NCBI GenBank assembly: GCA_943324505.2
Contig: CALPLW020000004.1
Coordinates: forward strand, 1-41,203
From: Comamonas sp. lk
GTDB taxonomy: Bacteria > Pseudomonadota > Gammaproteobacteria > Burkholderiales > Burkholderiaceae_C
Reading direction: 5' to 3'
DNA: 41,203 bases
The stretch's first letter is position 1. Each line of letters opens with the position of its first letter. Below the pieces are notes generated by a model. That model searched no databases and was not told the DNA's origin. It saw only the letters and a list, made by a program, of their open reading frames with translations. Shown one piece after another: positions 1-8,024 of this stretch. Made by a program: the position numbers and the translations under genes.

Positions 1-1
1 A

Positions 2-487
2 ACACCGGCTGCGAAAAAAGCCGCTCCAGCAAAGAAGGCTGCACCTTCCAAGACCGTAGCGGCTAAAAAAGCCGCGCCGGCCAAGAAGGCAGCGCCTGCT
101 AAAAAAGCCATAGCAGCCAAAAAGGCAGCACCGGCCAAGAAGGCAGCACCTGCTAAAAAAGCCGTAGCAGCTAAAAAGGCAGCACCGGCCAAGAAGGCAG
201 CGCCTGCTAAAAAAGCCGTAGCAGCCAAAAAGGCAGCGCCAGCCAAAAAAGCTGTCGCAGCAAAGAAAGCGGCTGCGAAGAAGGCTCCCGCCAAGAAAGC
301 CGCTGTCGCCAAAAAGGCTGCAGTAGCGAAAAAACCAGCAGCCAAGAAAGCAGCCAAGAAGCCGGCAGCCAAGAAAGCCGCGAAAGCACCCGCTGCGAAG
401 GCATCGCCTGCTCCTGCTGCTCCAGCCGCTCAGACCACGCTGAACCCACAGGCGGCTTGGCCGTTTCCCACGGCCAGCAAGCCCTGA
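2..487 (+). CDS. Histone H1-like (Lys/Ala/Pro-rich) DNA-binding protein, C-terminal part; 5' end outside window
   Basis: Open frame from nt 2 reads TPAAKKAAPAKKAAPSKTVAAKKAAPAKK... to the tail QTTLNPQAAWPFPTASKP* (TGA 485-487); a strong terminator follows. This frame is missing from the supplied ORF track because it has no start in the window. Confidence 0.85.
   Translation, partial: TPAAKKAAPAKKAAPSKTVAAKKAAPAKKAAPAKKAIAAKKAAPAKKAAPAKKAVAAKKAAPAKKAAPAKKAVAAKKAAPAKKAVAAKKAAAKKAPAKKAAVAKKAAVAKKPAAKKAAKKPAAKKAAKAPAAKASPAPAAPAAQTTLNPQAAWPFPTASKP
80..241 (+). repeat. Three tandem 54-bp repeats (18-aa unit AKKAAPAKKA(I/V)AAKKAAP) in the H1-like gene
   Basis: Units 80-133, 134-187 and 188-241 are nearly identical (gccaagaaggcagcRcctgctaaaaaagccRtagcagcYaaaaaggcagcRccR). 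Confidence 0.9.
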
Positions 488-509
488 ATCAGTTCTTGGT
501 TCAGCTCAA

Positions 510-540
510 AGCCCGGCACCTCACGGTGTCGGGCTTTTTT
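510..540 (+). terminator. Rho-independent terminator of the H1-like gene
   Basis: GCCCGGCACC-TCAC-GGTGTCGGGC followed by TTTTTT. Confidence 0.88.
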
Positions 541-565
541 ACGGATGGATTCGACAGGGTGAGGG

Positions 566-1177
566 TCACGGGTAAAAGGCGACCAGCCGGTAGCCATTGA
601 CCGCGGTTGCAACCGGGCTTGCCAACACGACCTCCAAAGAGGGCGACCACTCCGAACCGGCCTTAATCGCTTCAGCGCCGGTCAACAAATCTTCGGGTTC
701 GAAAACGCGCCGCACCAGAACATTGTCTTGTGCATCAGTCAGGGTCAACTCGATCGACGGAAGGGCGAGGGCAAGACCGGCCATGTTTTTCAGCGAGACA
801 GACAAGCGAAATACACTCCCACCCACGCGCGTGAAAGATGAACTGTCAATCACAATGGCCTCGATTCTTCGCAGCGCCTTGACGCTGCAGTTCAGGGGCT
901 CGCAAAGGTGCTCGAGCGGGCTGGCCAGGCTTGGGTAGCTGGCGGCAATCTGATCACGTTCATGGACTGCTATTTGCAGTGCGAGAACCAACAGCAGCGC
1001 AAAGCTGAGTGAGGCCAAAGCGGCCAAAACGACTGGGTTGCTGTCGTGCTGAGTTGGCGGCGGAGGCTGCAAAAAAGATACGCCATCCGCAGGCAAAACG
1101 CCCTGCACGAGCACTGGCGGGGTGGACTCCTCCCTCGCCAGACCGGACGTCAGCGGCTGGCGGTCATCAGGATCCAT
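566..1177 (-). CDS. DUF3426-family membrane-anchored protein lacking the usual N-terminal zinc ribbon
   Basis: One TM segment (NPVVLAALASLSFALLLVLALQIAV), then a DUF3426-like C-terminal domain (LASPLEHLCEPLNCSVKALRRIEAIVIDSSSF...LALPSIELTLTDAQDNVLVRRVFEPEDLL). ORF can extend to 1210. Overlaps the end of prmA. Confidence 0.75.
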   Translation of the reverse strand: MDPDDRQPLTSGLAREESTPPVLVQGVLPADGVSFLQPPPPTQHDSNPVVLAALASLSFALLLVLALQIAVHERDQIAASYPSLASPLEHLCEPLNCSVKALRRIEAIVIDSSSFTRVGGSVFRLSVSLKNMAGLALALPSIELTLTDAQDNVLVRRVFEPEDLLTGAEAIKAGSEWSPSLEVVLASPVATAVNGYRLVAFYP

Positions 1178-2055
1178 CCGTCTTCCCGATCCGTCACTTC
1201 CAACTGACAAAAGGGCGCATAGGCGTCGACCAACTCCTGCTGCTGACGCTCCAGGATACCGGCCAGCACCAAGCTCCCAGGCGTCGCAACGCGCGACCAG
1301 AGCAGAGGTGCCAAGACCTTGAGTGGCGTTGCCAGAATATTGGCCAGCACGGTCTGATAAACACCCTCTGCCGTCTCCGGAAATCCGGCCTTGACGATGA
1401 CCTGATTCGCAGATGCGTTCAGCAGGGTGGCAGCGATGGCAGCGCTATCAATGTCGACGGCGTCAATGTCCGTTGCACCAAATTTAGCTGCACCGATGGC
1501 TAGGATTCCGGACCCACAACCGTAATCCAGCACTCGACCAAGGCCATGTACACCCGACCGACCCCGCCCTGCAATCCAGCGCAGGCACATTCGGGTGGTG
1601 GGGTGCGTCCCCGTGCCAAAAGCCATACCGGGGTCCAGTCGAATCACAATGCGCGCCTGGCCTGGCGGCTCATGCCATGTAGGAACGATCCAGAATTCCG
1701 GCGTGATGTCGACCGGGGCAAATTGCGACTGTGTCAAACGCACCCAATCCTGCTCCGGCACGTCTTGTATCCCCAGAATCTGACAACCGACGAAGAAATC
1801 CTGGGCACGCAGCAGACCCTGCGCCTCCTCGGCCAGGGCTTTCGACGGGAACAGGGCACTGATACGCGAGCGCTGCCAACCATCCTTGGGAGGCAACATT
1901 CCGGGTTCACCAAAAAGGGCCTGCTCAGCGTCGGTTTGGGCATCCGCATCTTCGACACTCACACTGAGCGCGTCAAGGGCATCCAGTGCGTCACTGACCT
2001 GCTCCACCAGAGGCTGTGGACAAATCAACGTGAATTCAAACACATTCTGGCTCAC
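1150..2055 (-). CDS. prmA: Ribosomal protein L11 methyltransferase
   Basis: PrmA-like protein with GMAFGTGTHPTTRMCL and VLDYGCGSGILAIGAAKFGA motifs; directly downstream of accC. Confidence 0.95.
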   Translation of the reverse strand: MSQNVFEFTLICPQPLVEQVSDALDALDALSVSVEDADAQTDAEQALFGEPGMLPPKDGWQRSRISALFPSKALAEEAQGLLRAQDFFVGCQILGIQDVPEQDWVRLTQSQFAPVDITPEFWIVPTWHEPPGQARIVIRLDPGMAFGTGTHPTTRMCLRWIAGRGRSGVHGLGRVLDYGCGSGILAIGAAKFGATDIDAVDIDSAAIAATLLNASANQVIVKAGFPETAEGVYQTVLANILATPLKVLAPLLWSRVATPGSLVLAGILERQQQELVDAYAPFCQLEVTDREDGWILMTASR

Positions 2056-3405
2056 TCAACGCGTGCGGTGGCCCAGCCACTCTTCAAGGTAATGAATATT
2101 GGTACCACCGCTCATGAACTTCGCATCCACCATCAACTCACGATGTAGCGGAATGTTGGTGTTGATGCCCTCCACGACGGTCTCACCCAATGCGGTTCGC
2201 ATACGCGCCAGCGCCTGTTCACGCGTGTCGCCGTGCGCAATGATTTTCCCCACCATCGAGTCGTAATTCGGAGGCACGAAATAGTTGGTGTAGATGTGCG
2301 AGTCGACCCGCACACCAGGGCCGCCTGGGGCATGCCACATTGTGATGCGGCCTGGCGATGGCACAAACTTGTAAGGATCTTCCGCGTTCACGCGGCATTC
2401 GATGGCATGCCCGCGCATCTGGATCTGGCGCTGGGTAAACGGCAGTCTTTCACCGGCAGCCACCATAATTTGAGTCCGCACGATGTCAATGCCGGTCGTC
2501 ATTTCCGTGACGGGGTGCTCCACCTGCACACGCGTGTTCATCTCAATGAAATAGAACTCTCCATCTTCGTAGAGGAACTCAAATGTTCCGGCTCCCCGGT
2601 AACCAATTTTCTTGCAAGCGGCAACACAGCGCTCACCCACGCGCTCGATCAGTTTGCGCGGCACGCCAGGGGCTGGGGCCTCCTCAATGATTTTTTGGTG
2701 CCTGCGCTGCATGGAGCAATCACGCTCGCCCAGGTAAACCGCATTTTTATGCTTGTCCGCCAGAATCTGGATTTCAATGTGCCGAGGGTTCTGGAGAAAC
2801 TTCTCCATGTACACCGAGGGATTGCCAAAGGCGCTTTGCGCCTCGGCCTTGGTCATGGCCACGGCATTGATCAGGGCCGCCTCGGTGTGCACGACACGCA
2901 TGCCGCGCCCGCCGCCGCCGCCTGACGCCTTGATGATGACCGGATAACCCACCGTGCGTGCAATACGGCGAATTTGCACTGGATCATCAGGCAATTCACC
3001 CTCTGATCCGGGCACACAGGGCACGCCAGCCTTGATCATCGCCTGCTTGGCCGAGACCTTGTCGCCCATGATCCGAATCGATTCGGGCGTCGGACCAATG
3101 AACTGGAAACCGCTCTTCTCAACCCGTTCGGCAAAATCGGCGTTTTCGCTGAGGAATCCGTAACCCGGGTGAATGGCTTCGGCGTCAGTGACCTCGGCCG
3201 CCGAAATGATGGCTGGCATGTTGAGGTAGCTCAGTGCCGACGGCGCGGGGCCGATACAAACGGCCTCTTCAGCCAATTTGACGTACTTGGCCTCGCGATC
3301 AGCTTCAGAGTACACCATCACGGCCTTGATGCCGAGTTCCTGGCAGGCGCGCTGGATGCGGAGGGCGATCTCACCCCGATTGGCAACAAGAATTTTCTTA
3401 AACAT
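2056..3405 (-). CDS. accC: Acetyl-CoA carboxylase, biotin carboxylase subunit
   Basis: [58 protein letters not shown]. Confidence 0.98.
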   Translation of the reverse strand: MFKKILVANRGEIALRIQRACQELGIKAVMVYSEADREAKYVKLAEEAVCIGPAPSALSYLNMPAIISAAEVTDAEAIHPGYGFLSENADFAERVEKSGFQFIGPTPESIRIMGDKVSAKQAMIKAGVPCVPGSEGELPDDPVQIRRIARTVGYPVIIKASGGGGGRGMRVVHTEAALINAVAMTKAEAQSAFGNPSVYMEKFLQNPRHIEIQILADKHKNAVYLGERDCSMQRRHQKIIEEAPAPGVPRKLIERVGERCVAACKKIGYRGAGTFEFLYEDGEFYFIEMNTRVQVEHPVTEMTTGIDIVRTQIMVAAGERLPFTQRQIQMRGHAIECRVNAEDPYKFVPSPGRITMWHAPGGPGVRVDSHIYTNYFVPPNYDSMVGKIIAHGDTREQALARMRTALGETVVEGINTNIPLHRELMVDAKFMSGGTNIHYLEEWLGHRTR

Positions 3406-3423
3406 GGACTGGGTGGATACGGA

Positions 3424-3897
3424 TCACACAAGCACAAAAAGAGGCTGGCTGTATTCCACAGCCTGCCCGTTTTCGCACAAAATTTGTACCACTGTGCCGG
3501 AGACATCGGCCTCAATTTCATTGAGGATTTTCATGGCTTCAATGATGCAGAGGGTGTCACCGGCCTTGACCGCGTCGCCAACCTCAACAAACGATTTCGC
3601 TCCCGGCGACGCCGAGCGGTAAAACGTGCCGACCATCGGCGACTTCACCGTGTGCCCGACGGGCGCCACAGCCGGCACAGCAACAGGTGGCACTTCAGGT
3701 GGCGCCGGCATCGCCGGGGCCAAGGTGGCTGGCAATGGTTGTTGCTGCGCATACTGAACCATGCCCCCTCCACCCTTGACAATTCGTACCTTGCCTTCGG
3801 GTTCAGTGATTTCCAGCTCGGACACATTGGACTCTGACACGAGGTCGATCAGGGTCTTGAGTTTTCTTAAGTCCATCGGATCTCCAGCGATTTTCAA
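3424..3897 (-). CDS. accB: Acetyl-CoA carboxylase, biotin carboxyl carrier protein
   Basis: [25 protein letters not shown] and biotinylation motif [13 protein letters not shown]. Confidence 0.97.
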   Translation of the reverse strand: MKIAGDPMDLRKLKTLIDLVSESNVSELEITEPEGKVRIVKGGGGMVQYAQQQPLPATLAPAMPAPPEVPPVAVPAVAPVGHTVKSPMVGTFYRSASPGAKSFVEVGDAVKAGDTLCIIEAMKILNEIEADVSGTVVQILCENGQAVEYSQPLFVLV

Positions 3898-3983
3898 ATA
3901 ACGATTACCTAATTCACCTTAAATTTGGCGAATGTCGGCTAAGTATAGGGAGTTTATGCCTCCACTAAGCAGTCTGGCCGGGC

Positions 3984-4595
3984 TCAGATGAGGCGCTGCC
4001 ACGCAGACAGATCGGTGTCCACCACTTTGCCCATTTTACGGTGCGCAACCACCCCGTCCTGACCGATCACGACGGTAAACGGCAGACCACCACTGAGATT
4101 GCCCAGACTCTTACTCAGTTCCATGCCCGGAAAACCCGCTAACACGACCGGAAACGCCACGGGTGAACGAGCTAAAAACCGCTGCACCGCGTCTCTCTGA
4201 TCGACGGCAATACCAAGAACTTGCCAGCTTTTGGCAGAATTTTCCCGATAAAACCGATCCAATAGCGGCAATTCTTCGACACAAGGCGGACACCAAGTGG
4301 CCCAAAAATTGAGCAGCAAGGGGCGGCCACGCAAGGCCTGCAGCGCCAGCGTTCCCCCGTCTGGAGTGGCCAATGACAAGGACCAAAAATCCACGCCCGC
4401 CACGGTGTCAGTCGGGGCTGACGCAACCGGCCCGATGCCTGGGGTCCGCTGACGCCACCAGGCCAGACCAGCGCCAGCCAGCAAAGCCGCCCCGCCCAGG
4501 CTGCCCAGCAGCCACTGCCGGCGCGAGCCACGACTTCTGGAGGTACTGTCGCGCATCGGGCCGACAGTTGGATCAGGGAGATCAGGCTGTGTCAT
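3984..4595 (-). CDS. TlpA-family thiol:disulfide interchange protein (redoxin)
   Basis: N-terminal TM anchor and thioredoxin motif LLNFWATWCPPCVEELPLL; start MTQPDLPDPT at 4595 (ORF extends to 4607). Confidence 0.93.
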   Translation of the reverse strand: MTQPDLPDPTVGPMRDSTSRSRGSRRQWLLGSLGGAALLAGAGLAWWRQRTPGIGPVASAPTDTVAGVDFWSLSLATPDGGTLALQALRGRPLLLNFWATWCPPCVEELPLLDRFYRENSAKSWQVLGIAVDQRDAVQRFLARSPVAFPVVLAGFPGMELSKSLGNLSGGLPFTVVIGQDGVVAHRKMGKVVDTDLSAWQRLI

Positions 4596-5214
4596 ATGGC
4601 AGATCATGCAACAAAGCGCGCACCGCTGTCAGGTCGCCGCGTGGTGCCCGCCCCTTCGCGTCGGGCCTGAGCGCGCCGCGAACGTCGTCACGGTCGTAGA
4701 TCAACAGGTGGACACCTACCTCTTCGCCCAGGCCAGAGCAAAAGGCATGCACACTCAATGCATCAACGGTTCCCCCGTGAAAACCTGTGACGGTTCGGGG
4801 CACATAGCGAACCTGATGGTCAATCAGGAAGATTTCGGCAGATTTGCTGTCTTCACAAAACAGTTGAATGTAAATGTCGCTCCAATGGGTGGCCGTGCCG
4901 TGCCAGACGGCTCCGCCCAAATAAGGCGAAAAGGATGTCAAGCGCGTCATCCAGGTCAACGCCAGCGCGCGCAGGGCCTGCAACTCTTGCGCCTGGCTCT
5001 CAGGACAAAAAGTGGCAATGTAATCCACAACCGCATCTTCGAGCGCGTCGTTGTCCGGCAGGGCTGTTCGAGCCGGCAAACCCAAGGCCTTGGCCGCCCG
5101 GTGCTTGGCCGCACCGTAGTCAAGCCCCTCCTCAACCACCAGTTGGGCCGCCACTGCAGAAATTTCGAGTTTCGAGGATTGCATAGCTTGCCATTTTGCC
5201 TGTAACCGCCCCAC
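4582..5214 (-). CDS. Conserved hypothetical protein divergent from mpl
   Basis: 210-aa ORF with no overlapping better ORF, compact divergent arrangement with mpl and overlap with tlpA. An internal start, MQSSKLEISAVAAQ, at 5184 is plausible. Confidence 0.8.
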   Translation of the reverse strand: MGRLQAKWQAMQSSKLEISAVAAQLVVEEGLDYGAAKHRAAKALGLPARTALPDNDALEDAVVDYIATFCPESQAQELQALRALALTWMTRLTSFSPYLGGAVWHGTATHWSDIYIQLFCEDSKSAEIFLIDHQVRYVPRTVTGFHGGTVDALSVHAFCSGLGEEVGVHLLIYDRDDVRGALRPDAKGRAPRGDLTAVRALLHDLPYDTA

Positions 5215-5227
5215 CTAAAATCTGGCC

Positions 5228-6664
5228 ATGCATATTCATATTCTCGGCATTTGCGGCACCTTCATGGGCGGACTGGCTGCCTTGGCGCGAGAAGCCGGCC
5301 ACCGTGTGACAGGGTGTGATACCGGCGTCTACCCGCCCATGAGCGACCAGCTGCGCGGGCTGGGCATTGCGCTGATTGAGGGTTACGGCACCGAGCAACT
5401 GGCGCTGCAGCCTGACCTGTTCGTGGTCGGCAATGTGGTGAGCCGTGTTCACAAGGCGGATGGCCAGCCCAAATTTCCTTTGATGGAGGCCATCCTGGAT
5501 GCCGGCCTGGCCTACACCAGCGGCCCGCAATGGCTGGCCGAACACGTGCTGCAGGGGCGTCATGTGATCGCTGTCGCCGGCACCCACGGCAAGACCACCA
5601 CGACGGCCATGGTGGCTTGGATTCTGGAGCAGGCCGGCTTGGCGCCCGGCTTTTTGATCGGTGGCGTACCCATGAACTTTGGTGTGTCTGCCCGCTTGGG
5701 CGGCGCGGCGGTGGTACCGCCAGGCGCGCGGCCGCTGTTCGTGATCGAGGCGGATGAGTACGACACCGCTTTTTTTGACAAGCGCAGCAAGTTTGTTCAC
5801 TACCGGCCTCGCACCGCCGTCCTGAACAACTTGGAATTTGACCACGCCGACATTTTTGACGACCTGGCGGCCATTGAGCGACAGTTTCACCACTTAGTTC
5901 GAACCATTCCCGGCACTGGACCGAATGGCGCCGGGCGCTTGGTTGTCAATGGCCTGGAGGAAAGCCTGAGCCGGGTGCTGCACATGGGTTGCTGGAGCGA
6001 AGTTCGCAGCTTTGGTACTGGGGTCAGCGATTTCGCGGCGCAAGGTGAACCGCAGGATTTCCGGGTGCTGCAACAGGGCCGGGAGGCAGGTCATGTGCAG
6101 TGGGGGCTGACCGGGGTCCACAACCAGCTCAACGCATTGGCCGCCATCGCGGCAGCAGAGCATGTTGGGGTGTCACCTGCCGCTGCGGCACAGGCTCTGG
6201 CCAGCTTCAAGAACGTCAAGCGCCGTATGGAAGTACGCGGACGCGTCGCGCTGGCCGGCGGCGACATCACTGTCTATGACGACTTTGCCCATCACCCTAC
6301 GGCGATCCGCACCACACTGGACGGTCTGCGCCGTCAACTGGGCTCGACCGCGCGCATCCTGGCGGCGTTCGAGCCGCGCAGCAACACCATGAAGCTCGGC
6401 GCCATGGCGGCTCAGCTGCCCTGGAGCCTGGCCGACGCCGACCTGGCGTTTTGCCACGCGGGTGGCCTTGATTGGGACGCCCGCGCTGCCCTGACCACCA
6501 TGGGGCCAAAAGCACAGGTCGCCGATAGCATCGATGCCTTGCTGGCACAGCTGCTTGCGGCCGCGCAGCCCGGCGACCACATCCTGTGCATGAGCAACGG
6601 TGGTTTCGGCGATATTCACACCAGGCTACTCCAGTCACTACAAAAAAAGCAGCAAGCTCTCTAA
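5228..6664 (+). CDS. mpl: UDP-N-acetylmuramate:L-alanyl-gamma-D-glutamyl-meso-diaminopimelate ligase
   Basis: [61 protein letters not shown]. Confidence 0.97.
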   Translation: MHIHILGICGTFMGGLAALAREAGHRVTGCDTGVYPPMSDQLRGLGIALIEGYGTEQLALQPDLFVVGNVVSRVHKADGQPKFPLMEAILDAGLAYTSGPQWLAEHVLQGRHVIAVAGTHGKTTTTAMVAWILEQAGLAPGFLIGGVPMNFGVSARLGGAAVVPPGARPLFVIEADEYDTAFFDKRSKFVHYRPRTAVLNNLEFDHADIFDDLAAIERQFHHLVRTIPGTGPNGAGRLVVNGLEESLSRVLHMGCWSEVRSFGTGVSDFAAQGEPQDFRVLQQGREAGHVQWGLTGVHNQLNALAAIAAAEHVGVSPAAAAQALASFKNVKRRMEVRGRVALAGGDITVYDDFAHHPTAIRTTLDGLRRQLGSTARILAAFEPRSNTMKLGAMAAQLPWSLADADLAFCHAGGLDWDARAALTTMGPKAQVADSIDALLAQLLAAAQPGDHILCMSNGGFGDIHTRLLQSLQKKQQAL

Positions 6665-6712
6665 GTAATTCGTGGCCTGCAGGCCTGCAGAACCTTCAAA
6701 TGCCAGGACTCA

Positions 6713-7819
6713 TCAGCCGGCCCGACGCGCCTTGACAGCCTCGGACAAGACCGACAGCACCTGCAATGAGTCGTCCCAACCCAGGCAGGCATCAGTGATG
6801 CTTTGGCCGTAGGCCAGACCAGCCGCGTTGTCTTGGCCCGGCGTGAATTTTTGCGCCCCGGCTTGCAGGTGGCTTTCCACCATGACGCCAAAAACGCTGC
6901 GCGAGCCAGCCGCCAGCTGGCCGGCGATGTCACGGGCCACATCGACTTGTTTCTGATGCTGCTTGCTGCTGTTGGCGTGGCTGCAGTCCACCATCAGCGT
7001 GGGCGGTAATTGGGCTTTCTGCAAATCCTGGCAGGCAGCGGCTACGCTGGCGGCATCGTAATTTGGCGCCTTGCCGCCGCGCAGAATAACGTGGCAATCC
7101 CGGTTGCCATGGGTTTGCACAATCGCCACTTGGCCGTTTTTGTGCACCGACAAAAAGTGGTGGCCCCCAGCGGCGGCCTGGATGGCGTCGGTGGCGATTT
7201 TGATGTTGCCATCGGTGCCGTTTTTGAATCCGATCGGCGCCGACAGGCCGGAAGCCAGCTCGCGGTGCACCTGGCTCTCGGTGGTGCGGGCGCCAATCGC
7301 GCCCCAAGAGATCAAGTCACCCAGGTATTGAGGCGAGATCACGTCAAGGAACTCACTGCCAGCCGGTAGTCCAAGCCGGTTGATGTCAATCAGCAACTGT
7401 CGCGCGATACGCAGGCCCTCATCGATGCGAAAGGTTTCATCCAGATAGGGGTCGTTGATCAGGCCTTTCCAGCCCACCGTCGTCCGCGGCTTCTCAAAAT
7501 AGACCCGCATCACGATCTCCAGCGTATCGGCATACTGATGGCGCTGGGCCAGCAGGCGGCGGGCGTACTCCATGGCAGCCGCCGGGTCGTGGATGGAGCA
7601 GGGACCAATGACCACCAGCAGTCGGTCGTCGGTACCGGCCAGGATGTCGTGGATACGGTGGCGGGTGCTGCTGATCAGGGACTCGATGGCCGTGCCATGA
7701 ATCGGAAAAAAGCGGATCAGGTGTTCTGGGGGCGGCAGCACGGTGATGTCCTTGATGCGTTGGTCGTCGGTCTGGCCGGTACGGTCGGTCGGGTGGGTGA
7801 CGGTGGCTTCGGGCTTCAT
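6713..7819 (-). CDS. aroG: 3-deoxy-7-phosphoheptulonate (DAHP) synthase, class I
   Basis: VVIGPCSIHDPAAAMEYA, RVYFEKPRTTVGWKGLINDP, GARTTESQVHRELASGLS, VDCSHANSSK. Confidence 0.97.
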   Translation of the reverse strand: MKPEATVTHPTDRTGQTDDQRIKDITVLPPPEHLIRFFPIHGTAIESLISSTRHRIHDILAGTDDRLLVVIGPCSIHDPAAAMEYARRLLAQRHQYADTLEIVMRVYFEKPRTTVGWKGLINDPYLDETFRIDEGLRIARQLLIDINRLGLPAGSEFLDVISPQYLGDLISWGAIGARTTESQVHRELASGLSAPIGFKNGTDGNIKIATDAIQAAAGGHHFLSVHKNGQVAIVQTHGNRDCHVILRGGKAPNYDAASVAAACQDLQKAQLPPTLMVDCSHANSSKQHQKQVDVARDIAGQLAAGSRSVFGVMVESHLQAGAQKFTPGQDNAAGLAYGQSITDACLGWDDSLQVLSVLSEAVKARRAG

Positions 7820-7860
7820 GGCGGACTCCTTATTCGATCAATGGGCAAAAGAAAAATACA

Positions 7861-7890
7861 TAAAAAAACCGCCGGGGGTGCCGGCGGTTT
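7861..7890 (-). terminator. Attenuator (rho-independent) terminator in the aroG leader
   Basis: Minus strand reads AAACCGCCGGC-ACC-CCCGGCGGTTTTTTTA: GC-rich stem plus a run of T. It lies between the leader-peptide stop and the aroG ATG. Confidence 0.88.
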
Positions 7891-7922
7891 CTGGAAGATC
7901 GGGACGTTTGGGTCAGGGACGT

Positions 7923-7991
7923 TCAGAACTCTCTACCGCCGGGGGCGTTGGAGAACCAAAAGTAGCTAAAGTAAAACGACGCGAATTTCAT
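7923..7991 (-). CDS. Putative aromatic-amino-acid leader peptide MKFASFYFSYFWFSNAPGGREF
   Basis: 22-codon ORF on the minus strand with FYFSYFWF (Phe/Tyr/Trp) run, ending upstream of the terminator before aroG. Below the ORF-track length cutoff. Confidence 0.82.
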   Translation of the reverse strand: MKFASFYFSYFWFSNAPGGREF

Positions 7992-8024
7992 GCGAACAAA
8001 TGTAGCACAGTGGCTGGCACAGCC

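Larger units (their letters stand above)
7861..7991 (-). promoter_or_regulatory. Candidate translational-attenuation leader controlling aroG (alternative terminator/antiterminator)
   Basis: The terminator 5' arm can pair with its own 3' arm or with an identical copy inside the leader ORF: 11-nt repeat accgccggggg at + 7868-7878 and 7935-7945, complementary ccggcggt at 7881-7888. Confidence 0.8.

Noticed and set aside
207-449. 80-aa minus-strand ORF rich in Leu/Trp/Ser
   Set aside because: Antisense of the AAKKA-repeat H1-like gene; composition is a by-product of the repeats.
3935-3960. TATACT -10 element upstream of accB (+ 3942-3947)
   Set aside because: Good -10 hexamer but no convincing -35 at proper spacing; not reported as a feature.
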